NCBI GenBank assembly: GCA_003427395.1
Contig: BFEA01000204.1
Span: forward strand, 514,443 to 540,443
Direction of reading: 5' to 3'
Length of the DNA stretch: 26,001 nucleotides
Source of the DNA: Chara braunii
Lineage: Eukaryota; Streptophyta; Charophyceae; Charales; Characeae
The notes beneath the pieces are model-generated. The model was not told the DNA's origin and ran no database searches. It worked only from the letters and a program-made list of their open reading frames with translations. Of this stretch, positions 10,681-19,057 are shown in pieces (position 1 is the first letter of the stretch; each line of letters begins with the position of its first letter). Position numbers and translations under genes: made by a program.

Positions 10681-10917
10681 CTACTGGCAGCGGGACTCCG
10701 CAGAGGCATTTCGCGGATAGCTGCACGAGGTCGGATCCTCGATCCGATACTTACTCAAAAAAGACCGGTCACCGTGTGAGGTGTACGCCTGATACTTGCA
10801 AGAAACCCAGATTCCTGAGAAAAGTTGAAGGCCTTACGGCGACTAGTTCCACTTTCTGCAGAGGCACTAAAAAACAGATGTACGAGATCGGATCCTCGGT
10901 CCGATACTTGTGGAAAA
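10681..10917 (-). repeat. Repeated hairpin motif in the PLE 3' region
   Basis: Two copies of a block of about 45 bp each contain the imperfect palindrome tcggatcctcggtccga (stem TCGGA/TCCGA) at 10731-10747 and 10888-10904, followed by tactt and an A-run. Both blocks recur in the second PLE copy (16428 and 16582), so the pair belongs to the element. I found no complete hammerhead ribozyme core (CTGATGA plus GAAA) here, although many PLEs carry one. A role in RNA structure or template recognition is speculation. Confidence 0.6.
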
Positions 10918-11025
10918 ACCCAGTCCTCTGCACATCGGCACACGGGAGTTCTGATAGATGCTGGTTCCGGTTGGCACCTGCTTGCGGCGTGATTTCCGAG
11001 AGATCTGAAGATACTGCCTGCGGAC

Positions 11026-11854
11026 TCAGATTGCAGTGTCATGTGGCTTTGTCCTGTATCCAACAATGCTTTTTACAAGCTCCTGTATCCGGTCGCAGAA
11101 CGGGTTCTCGTTCCGACGCTGCATCCATCTTAAACCCGCCAAAATAATATTGTGTCCATATTCGAGCTTCTTCAATTCGACAGCCAGAGTAAGCACTCCC
11201 AGATAGACCGTCCCCATGTCGTTACACTTTTCTGAGATCCGGAGGATGGTGTTTGCCACGGTCGCGAACTTGCTCGTTTTGGGGCCAAATGAGGCAGGGT
11301 TTTTATATGTCTGAAAACGCAAAGGTCCTGGTCCCCAGATCGAATCCCGGTTTTTGAATTTGTGAGACACCAGCACTGTCTTATCCAGTTCGGCTACTAT
11401 CATTCTTGTTTTCAAAAAATAAAGCACCTCCAATCCCGCATCGGTCCGTTTCGGGCTTAGTTCCTTAGGGTAGCATTGCAAGATTTTATCCTGGCAATTG
11501 TTGGCTTGTTCGTTTCCACCAGGGTCATCTTTCTCAAAAAATGAGAAGAGCGGCAGGGTCATCTTTCTCAAAAAATGAGAAGAGCAGCAAATCGTCAATG
11601 TATCTCTTTCCTGTGATAAACTTTGCGTCCACACCGAGTGACGAAATAAAGTTATACTCAGAGTACATACACATGACACAGGCTAACAAGGGACTAGCTC
11701 TTCCTCCCATGGGTATTCCATTTCTTTGGCGAAGGATTACGTTGGTGACCAAAAACACCGTATGCTTCAGTTGGAACTGAGCCAGAGTGATTAATTTGGT
11801 AAGCCGGATAGACCTCCATCCAGCTTTACCGTTGGATTTGCCCGTGGTTACCAT
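11026..11854 (-). pseudogene. PLE reverse transcriptase, palm core and thumb (broken)
   Basis: Carries the second half of the RT. In the frame starting at 11854, GIPMGGRASP lies at residues 46-55 and RYIDDLL at 84-90; YIDD is the catalytic motif C. The frame then breaks at a 34-bp tandem duplication (11521-11588) and continues in another frame with FFEKDD, LDKILQCYPKEL-like sequence, TDAGLEVLYFLKTRM, HKFKNRDSIWGPGPL and ILRISEKCNDMG, ending at 11026. The single-copy version survives unbroken in the second element copy (16753-17292), which shows that the duplication is the lesion. Assignment to the PLE RT family rests on motif spacing and the upstream GIY-YIG. Confidence 0.75.
11521..11588 (-). 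repeat. 34-bp tandem duplication causing a frameshift
   Basis: agggtcatctttctcaaaaa begins at 11521 and again at 11555; the two 34-bp units differ at one base (cggc versus cagc at the end). The second PLE copy has only one unit at 17217-17250. As 34 is not a multiple of three, it shifts the RT frame just after the YIDD motif. Confidence 0.95.
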
Positions 11855-11878
11855 TTTCTTCTGAGTGTTAAGTCTAAT

Positions 11879-12487
11879 TCACCGCACACCTTTCTGCAGG
11901 AACCATTCAATTATCCACTTCACGACACGATCGATTACCTCATGAGGAAGTTGGGTAAACATTTCCTTAATGTCATAGGTATGAGCTACTACACCACATT
12001 TAGATAAAAAACCATTTCTATTATTAACCTTGGTTATCTCATGCCGAAGGTCTCCCATCGTTCTGAGATTGAAATGAGGAACTTTGATTTTTTTTATCAA
12101 TGAGTTGAGTGCTAAGGACAGGACACCAAATGCTGCACGAAAAGGGCTTAGGTATGAAGGGACAATAGGTCTTATTTTTTCTTTGTCCTTTTCTTTGGCC
12201 ATGATATAGGCGTGTTGCAGTTCTCCACGTTTGTCCCATCATGTAATTTTTCCCAACTCCAGATGATTGTATTCGATGCAAATTTCCAGTAGTAGCGTGC
12301 CTTTCTCATATTTTTCCTTTTTATAATTCTCATTATCCAAAAACATTGTATTAAGTCTCATTTCGTACCGCTTTGGGCACTCGATCCAAGTCTCGCTGGT
12401 GTTTCGATCCATCGGGGCCATAACCAACCCGGCAAACGCTTGTTTCACCCCAAATACATACTCGCTCAACACACATCTTGGTGGCAC
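11879..12487 (-). pseudogene. PLE reverse transcriptase, fingers and motif A (broken)
   Basis: The upstream half of the RT is in two frames. The 12487-12239 frame has FAGLVMAPMDRNTSETWIECPKRYE, which resembles the basic-Asn finger segment of PLE RTs (LAPLDKN type). After a frameshift near 12200-12240, the frame 12202-11879 has KEKIRPIVPSYLSP, a fingers motif, and THTYDIKEMFTQLPHE, where D77 is the likely catalytic Asp of motif A. It ends about 25 bases before the next RT fragment. Family assignment is by motif, so moderately sure. Confidence 0.7.
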
Positions 12488-12992
12488 TGCTTCCCCTTTT
12501 TTTGTAACAGTTTCATAGGTTATTCGTAGCTGGCCGGTTGCTACCCCGTTTTTTGGAATAGCTTCAAGGGCTTCATTGCAGGCCCGATTCAGGCCATCTC
12601 GTGATGCAATGGTTCTAGGAAACGGAATATTTTTTGCATTGAATAGGAATGGGTCAATTCCTTCGACTTCGCTAATCTAACCGCGACATGCCCCTTGATT
12701 TTGGGTAGGTTGAAGTTTTCGCACACACACTCAAAGGTGCTGCATTGTGCGAAAAGCTTTTGATTATGCAGGATGTCTCCAACTGATTTGGCCTTCAGCT
12801 AGACAACTCGAGCTTTCCTCGCATACAGGTCAGCTAGCGGGGCCGGTTGGACATTCCCCACAATCCAATCCCACAAACAATACTCCACTTTCTTTTTATC
12901 AACGGTGGTACAAAAAGGAATTTTAGCAACAATTTTGGCCCGAGGGTTTATACCAAATTTCTTTTGACACACATTTGTTAAGATACCACGAA
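12488..12992 (-). pseudogene. PLE inter-domain coding remnant (heavily decayed)
   Basis: No open frame longer than about 60 codons survives, but minus-strand translation gives coding-like stretches in order, such as NPRAKIVAKIPF, DWIVGNVQPAPLADLYARKA, then a stop, and ENFNLPKIKGHVAVR. They sit between the post-GIY-YIG region and the RT fingers, so they fill the expected linker. The GHVAVR string may be part of a conserved pre-RT motif; this is inference. Confidence 0.5.
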
Positions 12993-13505
12993 CTATCTGC
13001 CTAACTCCAATAGTTCGATGAGGCTTAGTTTAACCAGTTCTTTTCGTTTCCAAGGGGCTCGGAGGAGCGCAATAACCTCAACTTTTTTTATGTCCGTTTT
13101 CGTCTGCGTTCGGATCAGCTGAGTAATTGTCCATTCCCCTCCTCTCTCAATAATCAGTTTGGCATTCTTCAATAAGAAGTTCTTCCTTTCAACTTTTATC
13201 TTGCTATGTCCGTACAACAGAGACACTAGTCGCCAAACTTTCATCCACCGTCCGCCTGCGTTGTTGTTCAAGGTTACCGATTTTGTTTCCTTATGTTTCG
13301 ACAAAACTTTTTGAACACGAAGCAAATCTGGTTCATTTTTTACATTCACACATGGGCATGAAAACGAAAGTGGTTCTAGTATTTTTGCCACGGGTACGGG
13401 ATCCTGACGCCGTCTTCCGTGAGATCGTCGCGGGTTCCGGTGTTTCACAATTCCACTAGCATTCAGTCCTGGGTTCAGGCTTTTAATAATGTTTGTTCCA
13501 TACAT
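12993..13505 (-). pseudogene. PLE region between GIY-YIG and RT
   Basis: A 170-residue frame begins inside the end of the GIY-YIG domain: NIIKSLNPGLNASG is the usual tail of such domains (xLIxxxxPxLN). It is followed by a basic, Arg-rich patch (RNPRRSHGRRRQ), a Cys pair (SCPCVNV), and a Lys-rich, probably helical segment. It overlaps the upstream GIY-YIG frame in another phase, so one small indel lies near 13480-13510. No catalytic motif of its own; it is part of the same polyprotein. Confidence 0.6.
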
Positions 13506-13852
13506 TCAATTTCAGATTCATTCCCAAACCAAATCGGTATGGAGATGTAAGAGTCAACACCAGTTTTTCGTAACCAGGAGTGAATTTTCTGTTTGCTGTT
13601 ACCTTTAACAGCACGGCAGTGTTCTGCCCAGAGCTCGCAGAGTGATCTAGCGGTCTTTCCCACGTACACGAGTTTGTGATTAACCGACATCAGTGCGTAT
13701 ACACAACTGTGCGCATTAATCAGATTGCTCCATTCAACATAAGGTAGACGTAACCAGAATCGGACATACGCTTGCCCCCAACGCACATCATACCTCAAAC
13801 AGGCTAGGATAGTCAGAAGGACTTGAACACGCTCAAATAGGTTCCGCAGCAT
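13475..13852 (-). pseudogene. PLE GIY-YIG endonuclease domain
   Basis: This 125-residue frame holds a GIY-YIG nuclease core. VYALMSVNHKLVYVGKT at residues 51-67 carries the two signature triplets as VYA and YVG. TARSL follows with the Arg (R69), then WAEH at 75-78, WLRKTG at 93-98, and ESEIECMEQ near 112-120 with the likely metal-binding Glu. The domain's end continues in the next frame as NIIKSLNPGLN. In retroelements this domain nicks target DNA to prime reverse transcription. Its place before the RT on the same strand is the permuted PLE arrangement. The 50 residues before it (LLTILACLRYDVRWGQAYVR) are hydrophobic to basic and of unknown role. Confidence 0.8.
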
Positions 13853-14223
13853 AGGATCAACCCCTCTTTTTGCTCGATTATTCGAGTAACAACTCGTCTA
13901 ATCGATTTGATGCTACCCAGACTTAGTTTCCCTTTACTGCATCACAGTCGCCTTCAGTGCCATCTTGGCTCTTTTCGACAAGAGCCTCCTTCCTGCAAGT
14001 CCTTCCTCCTTCGCATGTTCCCTGGTCTCCTTTCAGAGAGTCGATGTATTCCTGCAAGTCCTATCGTGCGAGTTCCCATACAGCGACATCTTTCTTGAAG
14101 TACTTTACATTGCGTTCTCTACACAGATCTTGCACGCGTGATACTCAACTCGAATCTTCATGTATGTTGCGAAGCCATCCTCATCTGGATCTTCTTAGTC
14201 TCCTTCAACTTGGACGTTCTGCA
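13853..14223 (-). pseudogene. PLE upstream coding remnant
   Basis: Reading the minus strand with frame changes gives coding-like pieces in order: EDPDEDGFATYMKIRVEYHACKIC-like sequence, KDVAVWELARYDLQEYIDSL, and VWVASNRLDELLLE just before the GIY-YIG frame. This bridges the upstream protein and the nuclease, suggesting one continuous polyprotein before decay. I recognise no domain. The call is inference from continuity. Confidence 0.45.
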
Positions 14224-15617
14224 CTATGTCGACGTCTTTTCAGGATCGTCTTCTTCTTCTAGTCCTGGATGCTCTGGTTCAACCGCCTTTTCTTTCCTCC
14301 CTTGGTCGGCTCTACTAGGTTCAACTACCTTTGCTTTCCCTTTCGGGTCAGGTAGACCACTCATGAGTGCAGCAAGCATCCGCTTAATGTCGGATAGCTC
14401 GCTGTTCGTGCTTTCCAACTTCGACTGGAGATTCTGTTTTGCACCGGACGGCCCCTCATCGTTTGAGAGCTCAATGCGCTTAGGCTTGGTCTTTGAACTT
14501 CCCCTGGATCTTGGTTTGGCGCGTGCCGCAGATGGAGAGTTTTCGACAGGAGTGCGAGCGACGCTTCTCTTCCGCTTCTCGTTGCTGGAGAGCTCCTTGT
14601 TGTCCCTGCCTCCTTGTACTTCTCTGCGAAGACGTTCAAGTTCGTCGCGCTCGGCATCATCCAATTTCGACTTCGTGTCAACGTCCTCCAGCTTCACATT
14701 GATGAGCTTAAGGGAATCGCTCAGCGTCGAAGTAACCCATGCTTTCATATCTTCGCTCGTTTCATTCCTCTCGTGCGAACGGGCATCGACTCTACTCCCT
14801 TCGTCGAGAAGTTCCACGACACGGCTTCCACTACGTTTAGCACCACCGTTCTTCTCAGCTCCAATTTTCTTCTTGGCTTCTTCAATCGCCTTGTTGGATT
14901 TGATGCCTTCAAGGATCTCCATGTATTCCTTGGTGAAATACGCCCGATTTCCCGGGCCAGGGAAATTATTCGCAGCTGGACCTTTCCCCCCACCGCTGGA
15001 TGACGAGCTTCCCAAATGCCCGCCATGGTTATGGAAGTCTGGATGCCCCTGTTGAGCAATTGGAGGCTGTTGCACCATTGGCATTTGAACCGGCACTTGA
15101 ACAGGCACTTGAGCTTTGGTGCTAGGGCCGTGGGCGCAGATAGCGATTGCCCCATCCACGGTGCACTAGTCTGCCATGGGCCTTGCTGCTGCTGAGGTGG
15201 CATGCACGGTTGCGCACTCCATTGGTTCGGTACTGGTTGATACTGAATCGGCACAACACGCGGAGCAGATGCCGCCGGAGTAGAAGGTACTTGTCCACCA
15301 GCGTAGTAGTGAGGCGGAGCGCCCGGGGCCATCGGACTCACGGTTGGAGCTGGTGTGGCTGAGTACGGGATGCTCGACGCAGGCTGGTTCTGCGCATAGT
15401 TGCTGCTGCTACCACCCTCCATCCATAACCGACCACAATTCGACCACTTACCACGTCGATTCCCGGCCTTCCCACCTCTGCTCCTTGAGTACATGCGCCC
15501 GGTGACGAAAGAGAGGGCACACAGGCTTACTCCAATTCCTATCGCTACTTCAATCACCCGAGGGTGACTGGTCGTCTCCACAGAAGCGGATGCCTTTATC
15601 ACCATCCCCTGGTGCAT
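14224..15617 (-). pseudogene. PLE N-terminal region, Pro/Gln-rich and coiled-coil protein (frameshifted)
   Basis: Two overlapping frames join near 15120-15130. The first (from 15617, or from the Met at 15422 that starts MEGGSSSNYAQ) has a possible membrane-like stretch, then Pro/Gln/Ala-rich sequence ending LSAPTALAPK. The second runs STKAQVPVQVPVQMPM, a Gly/Ser stretch (SSSSSGGGKG), PGPGNRAYFTKEYMEILEGI, charged helical sequence (KLDDAERDELERLRREVQ) typical of coiled coils, basic patches (KRKRS, KTKPKR), NSELSDIKRMLAALM, and an acidic tail. No enzymatic motif. It lies directly upstream of the GIY-YIG/RT remnant on the same strand. It could be the element's own N-terminal region or ORF1, or a gag-like protein of another element; I favour the first. 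Confidence 0.6.
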
Positions 15618-15745
15618 GCCACGGAGAACTCTAACCTTGGCGTGATCCTCCCGTTATCGGTGGCCAGCGAGGCTACAAATCAGGCTTCTACTTCCATCAC
15701 TCAAAACCGATGCGTGAGGAAAAAGCACGGAACAAATAATAATAA

Positions 15746-15790
15746 GATAAAGAATAAAGAATAAAGAATAAAGAATAAAGAATAAAGAAT
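15746..15790 (+). repeat. AATAAAG heptamer microsatellite
   Basis: About five to six copies of aataaag in tandem. It lies upstream of the PLE coding remnant (on the minus strand it reads CTTTATT). It could mark the element's 5' end or an old tail, but nothing decides this. Confidence 0.9.
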
Positions 15791-16111
15791 CCCAATACTA
15801 CCAATACAAAAAAGAGATCGAGCACGACCGCTCGAGTATTTCAAAGTAAATCGAACACTTCGAAAACTAGGAATGATACACAAATGATAAATGATAAATG
15901 CAGCACCAAATGGTGGGCTCAACCACTGATAAGCTTTAAACCAATGCTGAGCAAACAATGATGAACGAAAACAATGATGAGCACACACAACCACAAACTG
16001 AGAAACAAAGCGCGAATCAACGCACGAATCCACCGAGTATACTCGGAGAATACGGCACCTCAGCCTCGTTCCCAAGCCACGACAAGGTCGACATTGAGGC
16101 TCTGGTCCATG
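15791..16111. other. Non-coding spacer between the two PLE copies
   Basis: No gene supported. It may be the 5' untranslated part of the full PLE copy. Open frames on both strands (including plus 15958-16212 and minus 15701-16126) match no family I know. The plus frame runs through the PLE 3' boundary without any change in composition. Confidence 0.4.
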
Positions 16112-17302
16112 AGAATGATTACACAAATTGGAACCAAAGATTAGAAGAAGATGCCTTGAGCATTAATATTGTGGCGTACAACATCTTCCTCCCCACACTC
16201 CATAACTCGTAGTTACAAAATCACCCGTACTCCGTAGTTACGGAACTCAATCCTTTTACTCAATACACCGCTCACATTGAGGCTTCCTACTGCGGCAATA
16301 TCAACTTAAATAATCTCAACCTACACAGTACCTAGAGTTTTTTCCACACCCATACCTTCAAAAAAAAAAATTTAGGCCTACGGGCAGCGGGACTCCGCAG
16401 AGGCATTTCACGGATAGCTGCACGAGGTCGGATCCTCGGTCCAGTACTTACTCAAAAAAGACCGATCACCGTGTGAGGTGTACTGATACTTGCAAGAAAC
16501 CCAGATTCCTGAGAAAATTTGAAGGCCTTCCGACAGCTAGTTCCACTTTCTGCAGAGGCACTAAGAAACAGATGTACGAGGTCGGATCCTCGGTCCGATA
16601 CTTATGGAAAGAACCAGTCCTCTGCACATCGGCACGTGGGAGTTCTGATAGATGCTGGTTTCGGTTGGCACCTGCTTGCGGCGTGATTTCCGAGAGATCT
16701 GAAGATATTGCCTGCGGACTCAGATTGCAGTGTCATGTGGCTTTGTCCTGTATCAAACAATGCTTTTTACAATCTCCTGTATCCGGTCCCAAAACGGGTT
16801 CTCTTTCCGACGCTGCATCCATCTTAAACCCGCCAAAATAATATTGTGTCCATATTCGAGCTTCTTCAGTTTGACAGCCAGTGTAAGCACTCCCGGACAG
16901 ATCGTCCCCATGTCGTTACAGTTGTCTGAGATCCGGAGGATGGTGTTTGCCACGGTGGTGAACTTGCTCGTTTTGGGGCCAAATGAGGCAGGGTTTTTAT
17001 ATGTCTGAAAACGCAAAGGTCCTGGTCCCCAGATCGAATCCCGGTTTTTGAATTTGTGAGACACCAGCACTGTCTTATCTAGTTCGGCTACTATCATTCT
17101 TGTTTCCAAAAAATCAAGCACCCCCAATCCCGCATCAGTCCGTTCCAGGCTTAGTTCCTTAGGGTAGCATTGCAAGATTTTATCCAGGCGATTGTTGGCT
17201 TTTTTGTTTCCACCAAGGTCATCTTTCTCAAAAAATGAGAAGAACAACAAATCGTCAATGTATCTCTTTCCTGTGATAAACTTTGCGCCCACACCGAGTG
17301 AC
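16112..17302 (-). mobile_element. Second, partial copy of the PLE 3' part
   Basis: Nearly identical to 10416-11642 over its whole length (by eye low-90s percent), in the same orientation. It covers the RT from just before YIDD, the thumb and the 3' region with both hairpin blocks. Similarity starts at agaatgattac in both copies. At the other end it stops after gagtgac, where a gypsy LTR begins one base later, whereas copy 1 continues gaaataaag. The truncation is therefore best explained by LTR-element insertion. A 5'-truncated copy lying upstream of a longer one is also the arrangement PLEs make themselves, so both explanations remain. Confidence 0.85.
16753..17292 (-). pseudogene. PLE reverse transcriptase C-terminal fragment (copy 2)
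   Basis: An unbroken 179-residue frame with RYIDDLL (YIDD at residues 11-14), FFEKDDLGG, TDAGLGVLDFLETRM, HKFKNRDSIWGPGPL, PASFGPKTSKF and AGLRWMQRRKENPF. LDFLETRM fits the short motif after YxDD in PLE RTs better than the mutated LYFLKTRM of copy 1. This copy lacks the 34-bp duplication, so it keeps the frame. Everything upstream of YIDD, including motif A, is lost at the LTR junction. Confidence 0.8.
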
Positions 17303-17303
17303 C

Positions 17304-17579
17304 TGTGTTAAATAGGCCCAAAATGGCCTGTGCTGGTGCCTAAGTTTAAGGGCAGGTCGATCTTATGAGGGCCTGAAAATGGCCCTCCGTTGCAGGCTAA
17401 AAAGACTTGGGGCCTGGGGGCCCTTTTTTAGGTTGAAACGACACAGGGCCTGCAGGGCCTTATTTTCAGGCTTTCAGGCTGAAAGGACACAGGGCTTGTA
17501 GGTCCTTGTTTTCATGCTTTGAGGCTGAAACGACACAGGGCCTGAAAATGGCCCTTGTTTGCAGGCGCAACATGTAACA
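17304..17579 (-). mobile_element. Gypsy LTR, 276 bp, apparently complete
   Basis: On the minus strand it starts TGTTACATG directly after a polypurine tract and ends ...TTAACACA at 17304, giving the TG...CA ends and short inverted termini expected of an LTR. It sits downstream of the chromodomain frame, so it is the 3' LTR. Its interior holds three 46-bp repeats. Its outer end abuts PLE copy 2 within one base. I did not identify a matching 5' LTR in the window. Confidence 0.75.
17431..17568 (+). repeat. 46-bp tandem repeat in the LTR, three copies
   Basis: Copies begin at 17431 (ggttgaaacgacacagggcc), 17477 (ggctgaaaggacacagggct) and 17523 (ggctgaaacgacacagggcc), exactly 46 bp apart, and diverge moderately. 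Related ggctgaaa...gggcctg strings form the 92-bp repeat at 212-395. Confidence 0.85.
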
Positions 17580-17592
17580 CCCCCCCCTTCTT
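17580..17592 (-). promoter_or_regulatory. Polypurine tract next to the 3' LTR
   Basis: On the minus strand AAGAAGGGGGGGG immediately precedes the LTR start TGTTACA. This is the plus-strand priming site expected at this place in a gypsy element and fixes the LTR boundary and orientation. Confidence 0.75.
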
Positions 17593-18245
17593 ATGAAGTC
17601 AAGCCGGGTCGAGGGCGAAGCTGACGATATGAAGGTGGAAGGTGGAACCTGGACGCGGGTGCGACGTGGAGCGGAAGATATTGGTTTGCCTTGCATCTTG
17701 CGTTCGTAGCGTGCGAGAACATCTGGAGCTGTTGCTTGGAGTTCTGCACGGGTCAACCAACAGTCAGCTTTGTGGGTGCAATACGCAAAGTGTACCAAGT
17801 ATTCGGTCGGCCTGTTGTCGTAGCGTCGTTGGGAGATGATGTCGCCGACCTCTTGAAAATCGTCCATAGAGGGTGGGTCTTGAGATCGTCGCCCGGGAAA
17901 GTCGTCATGTTCCGCTGGCGTGTAAAGAGCCAACTTGGAGCAATTAAAGACCGGGTAGACGGGCAAGTGGGCGGGCACCTGAATGATGAAGGAGGGTCCT
18001 TCGAGTGGATCCCCAACGGGTGCCACGATCGGCCAGGGCCCCATCCACTTCGGGAGGAGCTTGCGAGAGATATCTTGTTCGAGGCTGAACTCTGTGGTGG
18101 AAACCCAAACGAGATCGCCGGGGCAGAATGGACAAGGAAGACAGTGGCGATTGGCCTGTTGGCTCATGTGTTGCTGCGTCTTAGCCATGTGGTCGCGGGC
18201 CTTGACAAGTAGCTCTTGCATCCGACGCAAGAAAAGAAAACTCGG
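17593..18245 (-). pseudogene. Gypsy integrase C-terminus with chromodomain
   Basis: The useful frame begins near 18245 with RRMQELLVKARDHMAKTQQHM, the helix before the integrase C-terminal domain. It continues with FCPGDLVWVST, LLPKWMGPWPIV (the GPY/F-type module) and YPVFNCSKLALY. It ends with a chromodomain: QEVGDIISQRRYDNRPTEYL and VHFAYCTHKADCWLTRAEL, then LARYER. Chromodomains target integration to marked chromatin and define chromoviruses. The frame stays open past the polypurine tract into the LTR, stopping at 17466. The zinc-binding and catalytic core of integrase that should precede this part is missing. Confidence 0.85.
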
Positions 18246-19057
18246 GGTCAGCTTGGTAGTCGCGGATGAAACTGTCCCGCAGATCGTCATCAATCTCGAA
18301 GGTCGAATAGACTGCGGTACAATGATCCGGACGCCTTGAAAGAGCATCCGCAAAATGGTTAGACTTCCCCGGAATGTGATCGGGAAAGAAGTCGAATTGG
18401 TCGATGAAAGCCATCCAACGGGCGATGGTGCTATTGACTGTGTCTTGGGTCTTCGAGAAGACCAACGGATTGTTGTCCGTTACCCATCGGAATTGACTTC
18501 GACCAAGGAGGAAGTGTCGCCACCGCTTGAGCGCGTGGATGAAGACTAGGAGCTCCTTGCGTGCATCATCAATGGAGTGCACGACGGGCACTTTCTTGTT
18601 GAAGTACTCGACTGCGTCCCAGTCCACACCATCGTGTTGTTCGAGGACGACACCAATACCATAGCCGAACGCATCCGTAGTGACGCGCATTGGCAATAGC
18701 AGGTCGTAGATTCGCAAGACCTCCGCGAACAATAATGTGGCTTTGAGAGTCAAGAATGATTCCCACGCATCCTCCCCGAAGTCGAACGGCCGATCCTCGC
18801 ATTGAAGCTTGGTCAAGTGGCCGCGATCTTCGAGTATCCCTTGATAAAGCGTTGGTAGTAGTTGGCAAGGCCAAGGAACGAACGAACATCCGTGACGTTC
18901 CGCGGCTCCGGCCACTCTTGGATGGCTTGAATCTTGTCCGACAACGGACTGATGCCCTCGGTGTGACAAAATGGGCCAAGTATTCCAGCTCTTGTCGGAC
19001 AAATTCGCACTTGTAGCAGTTGGCTTTGTACTTGGCGCGGCGGAGCGTCTCCAACAC
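18240..19057 (-). pseudogene. Gypsy RNase H and end of RT
   Basis: From the upper end: [17 protein letters not shown], a frameshift near 18980, [20 protein letters not shown] and [19 protein letters not shown], then a second frameshift near 18820-18830 into [14 protein letters not shown]. The RNase H domain follows with all four acidic residues visible in the 18181-19002 frame: TTDAFGYGIG (D110), RKELLVF (E150), VTDNNPL (D176) and HFADALSRRP (D219). After DYQADPEF the frame jumps into the integrase C-terminal part in another phase near 18240, marking a large internal deletion. Confidence 0.85.

Larger units (their letters stand above)
10416..15700 (-). mobile_element. Decayed Penelope-like element with N-terminal GIY-YIG (permuted PLE)
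   Basis: Reading the minus strand from right to left, one after another come a long Pro/Gln-rich and coiled-coil region, a GIY-YIG nuclease domain, an RT with GIPMGG and YIDD motifs, a thumb-like region and a non-coding 3' region of about 0.6 kb. Canonical PLEs carry GIY-YIG after the RT. The order here matches the clade with the nuclease in front (Naiad/Chlamys type), known from green algae, protists and invertebrates. The 3' boundary at 10416 is supported by a second copy that loses similarity at the matching base (16112). The 5' boundary is uncertain, between about 15617 and 16111. Many stops and frameshifts show it is dead. Confidence 0.75.

Noticed and set aside
10416-11025. Hammerhead ribozyme in the PLE 3' region
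   Set aside because: GAAA strings occur, but I found no CTGATGA core on either strand at proper spacing; a covariance-model search would be decisive.
14138-15055. Plus-strand 305-codon Ser/Leu-rich frame
   Set aside because: Antisense of the charged coiled-coil region on the minus strand; the Ser/Leu/Phe richness is what complementing Glu/Lys/Arg codons gives.
15958-16212. Plus-strand 84-codon frame starting MMNENNDEHTQ
   Set aside because: It crosses the PLE 3' boundary, is low in complexity at its start and matches no family I know; chance is more likely.
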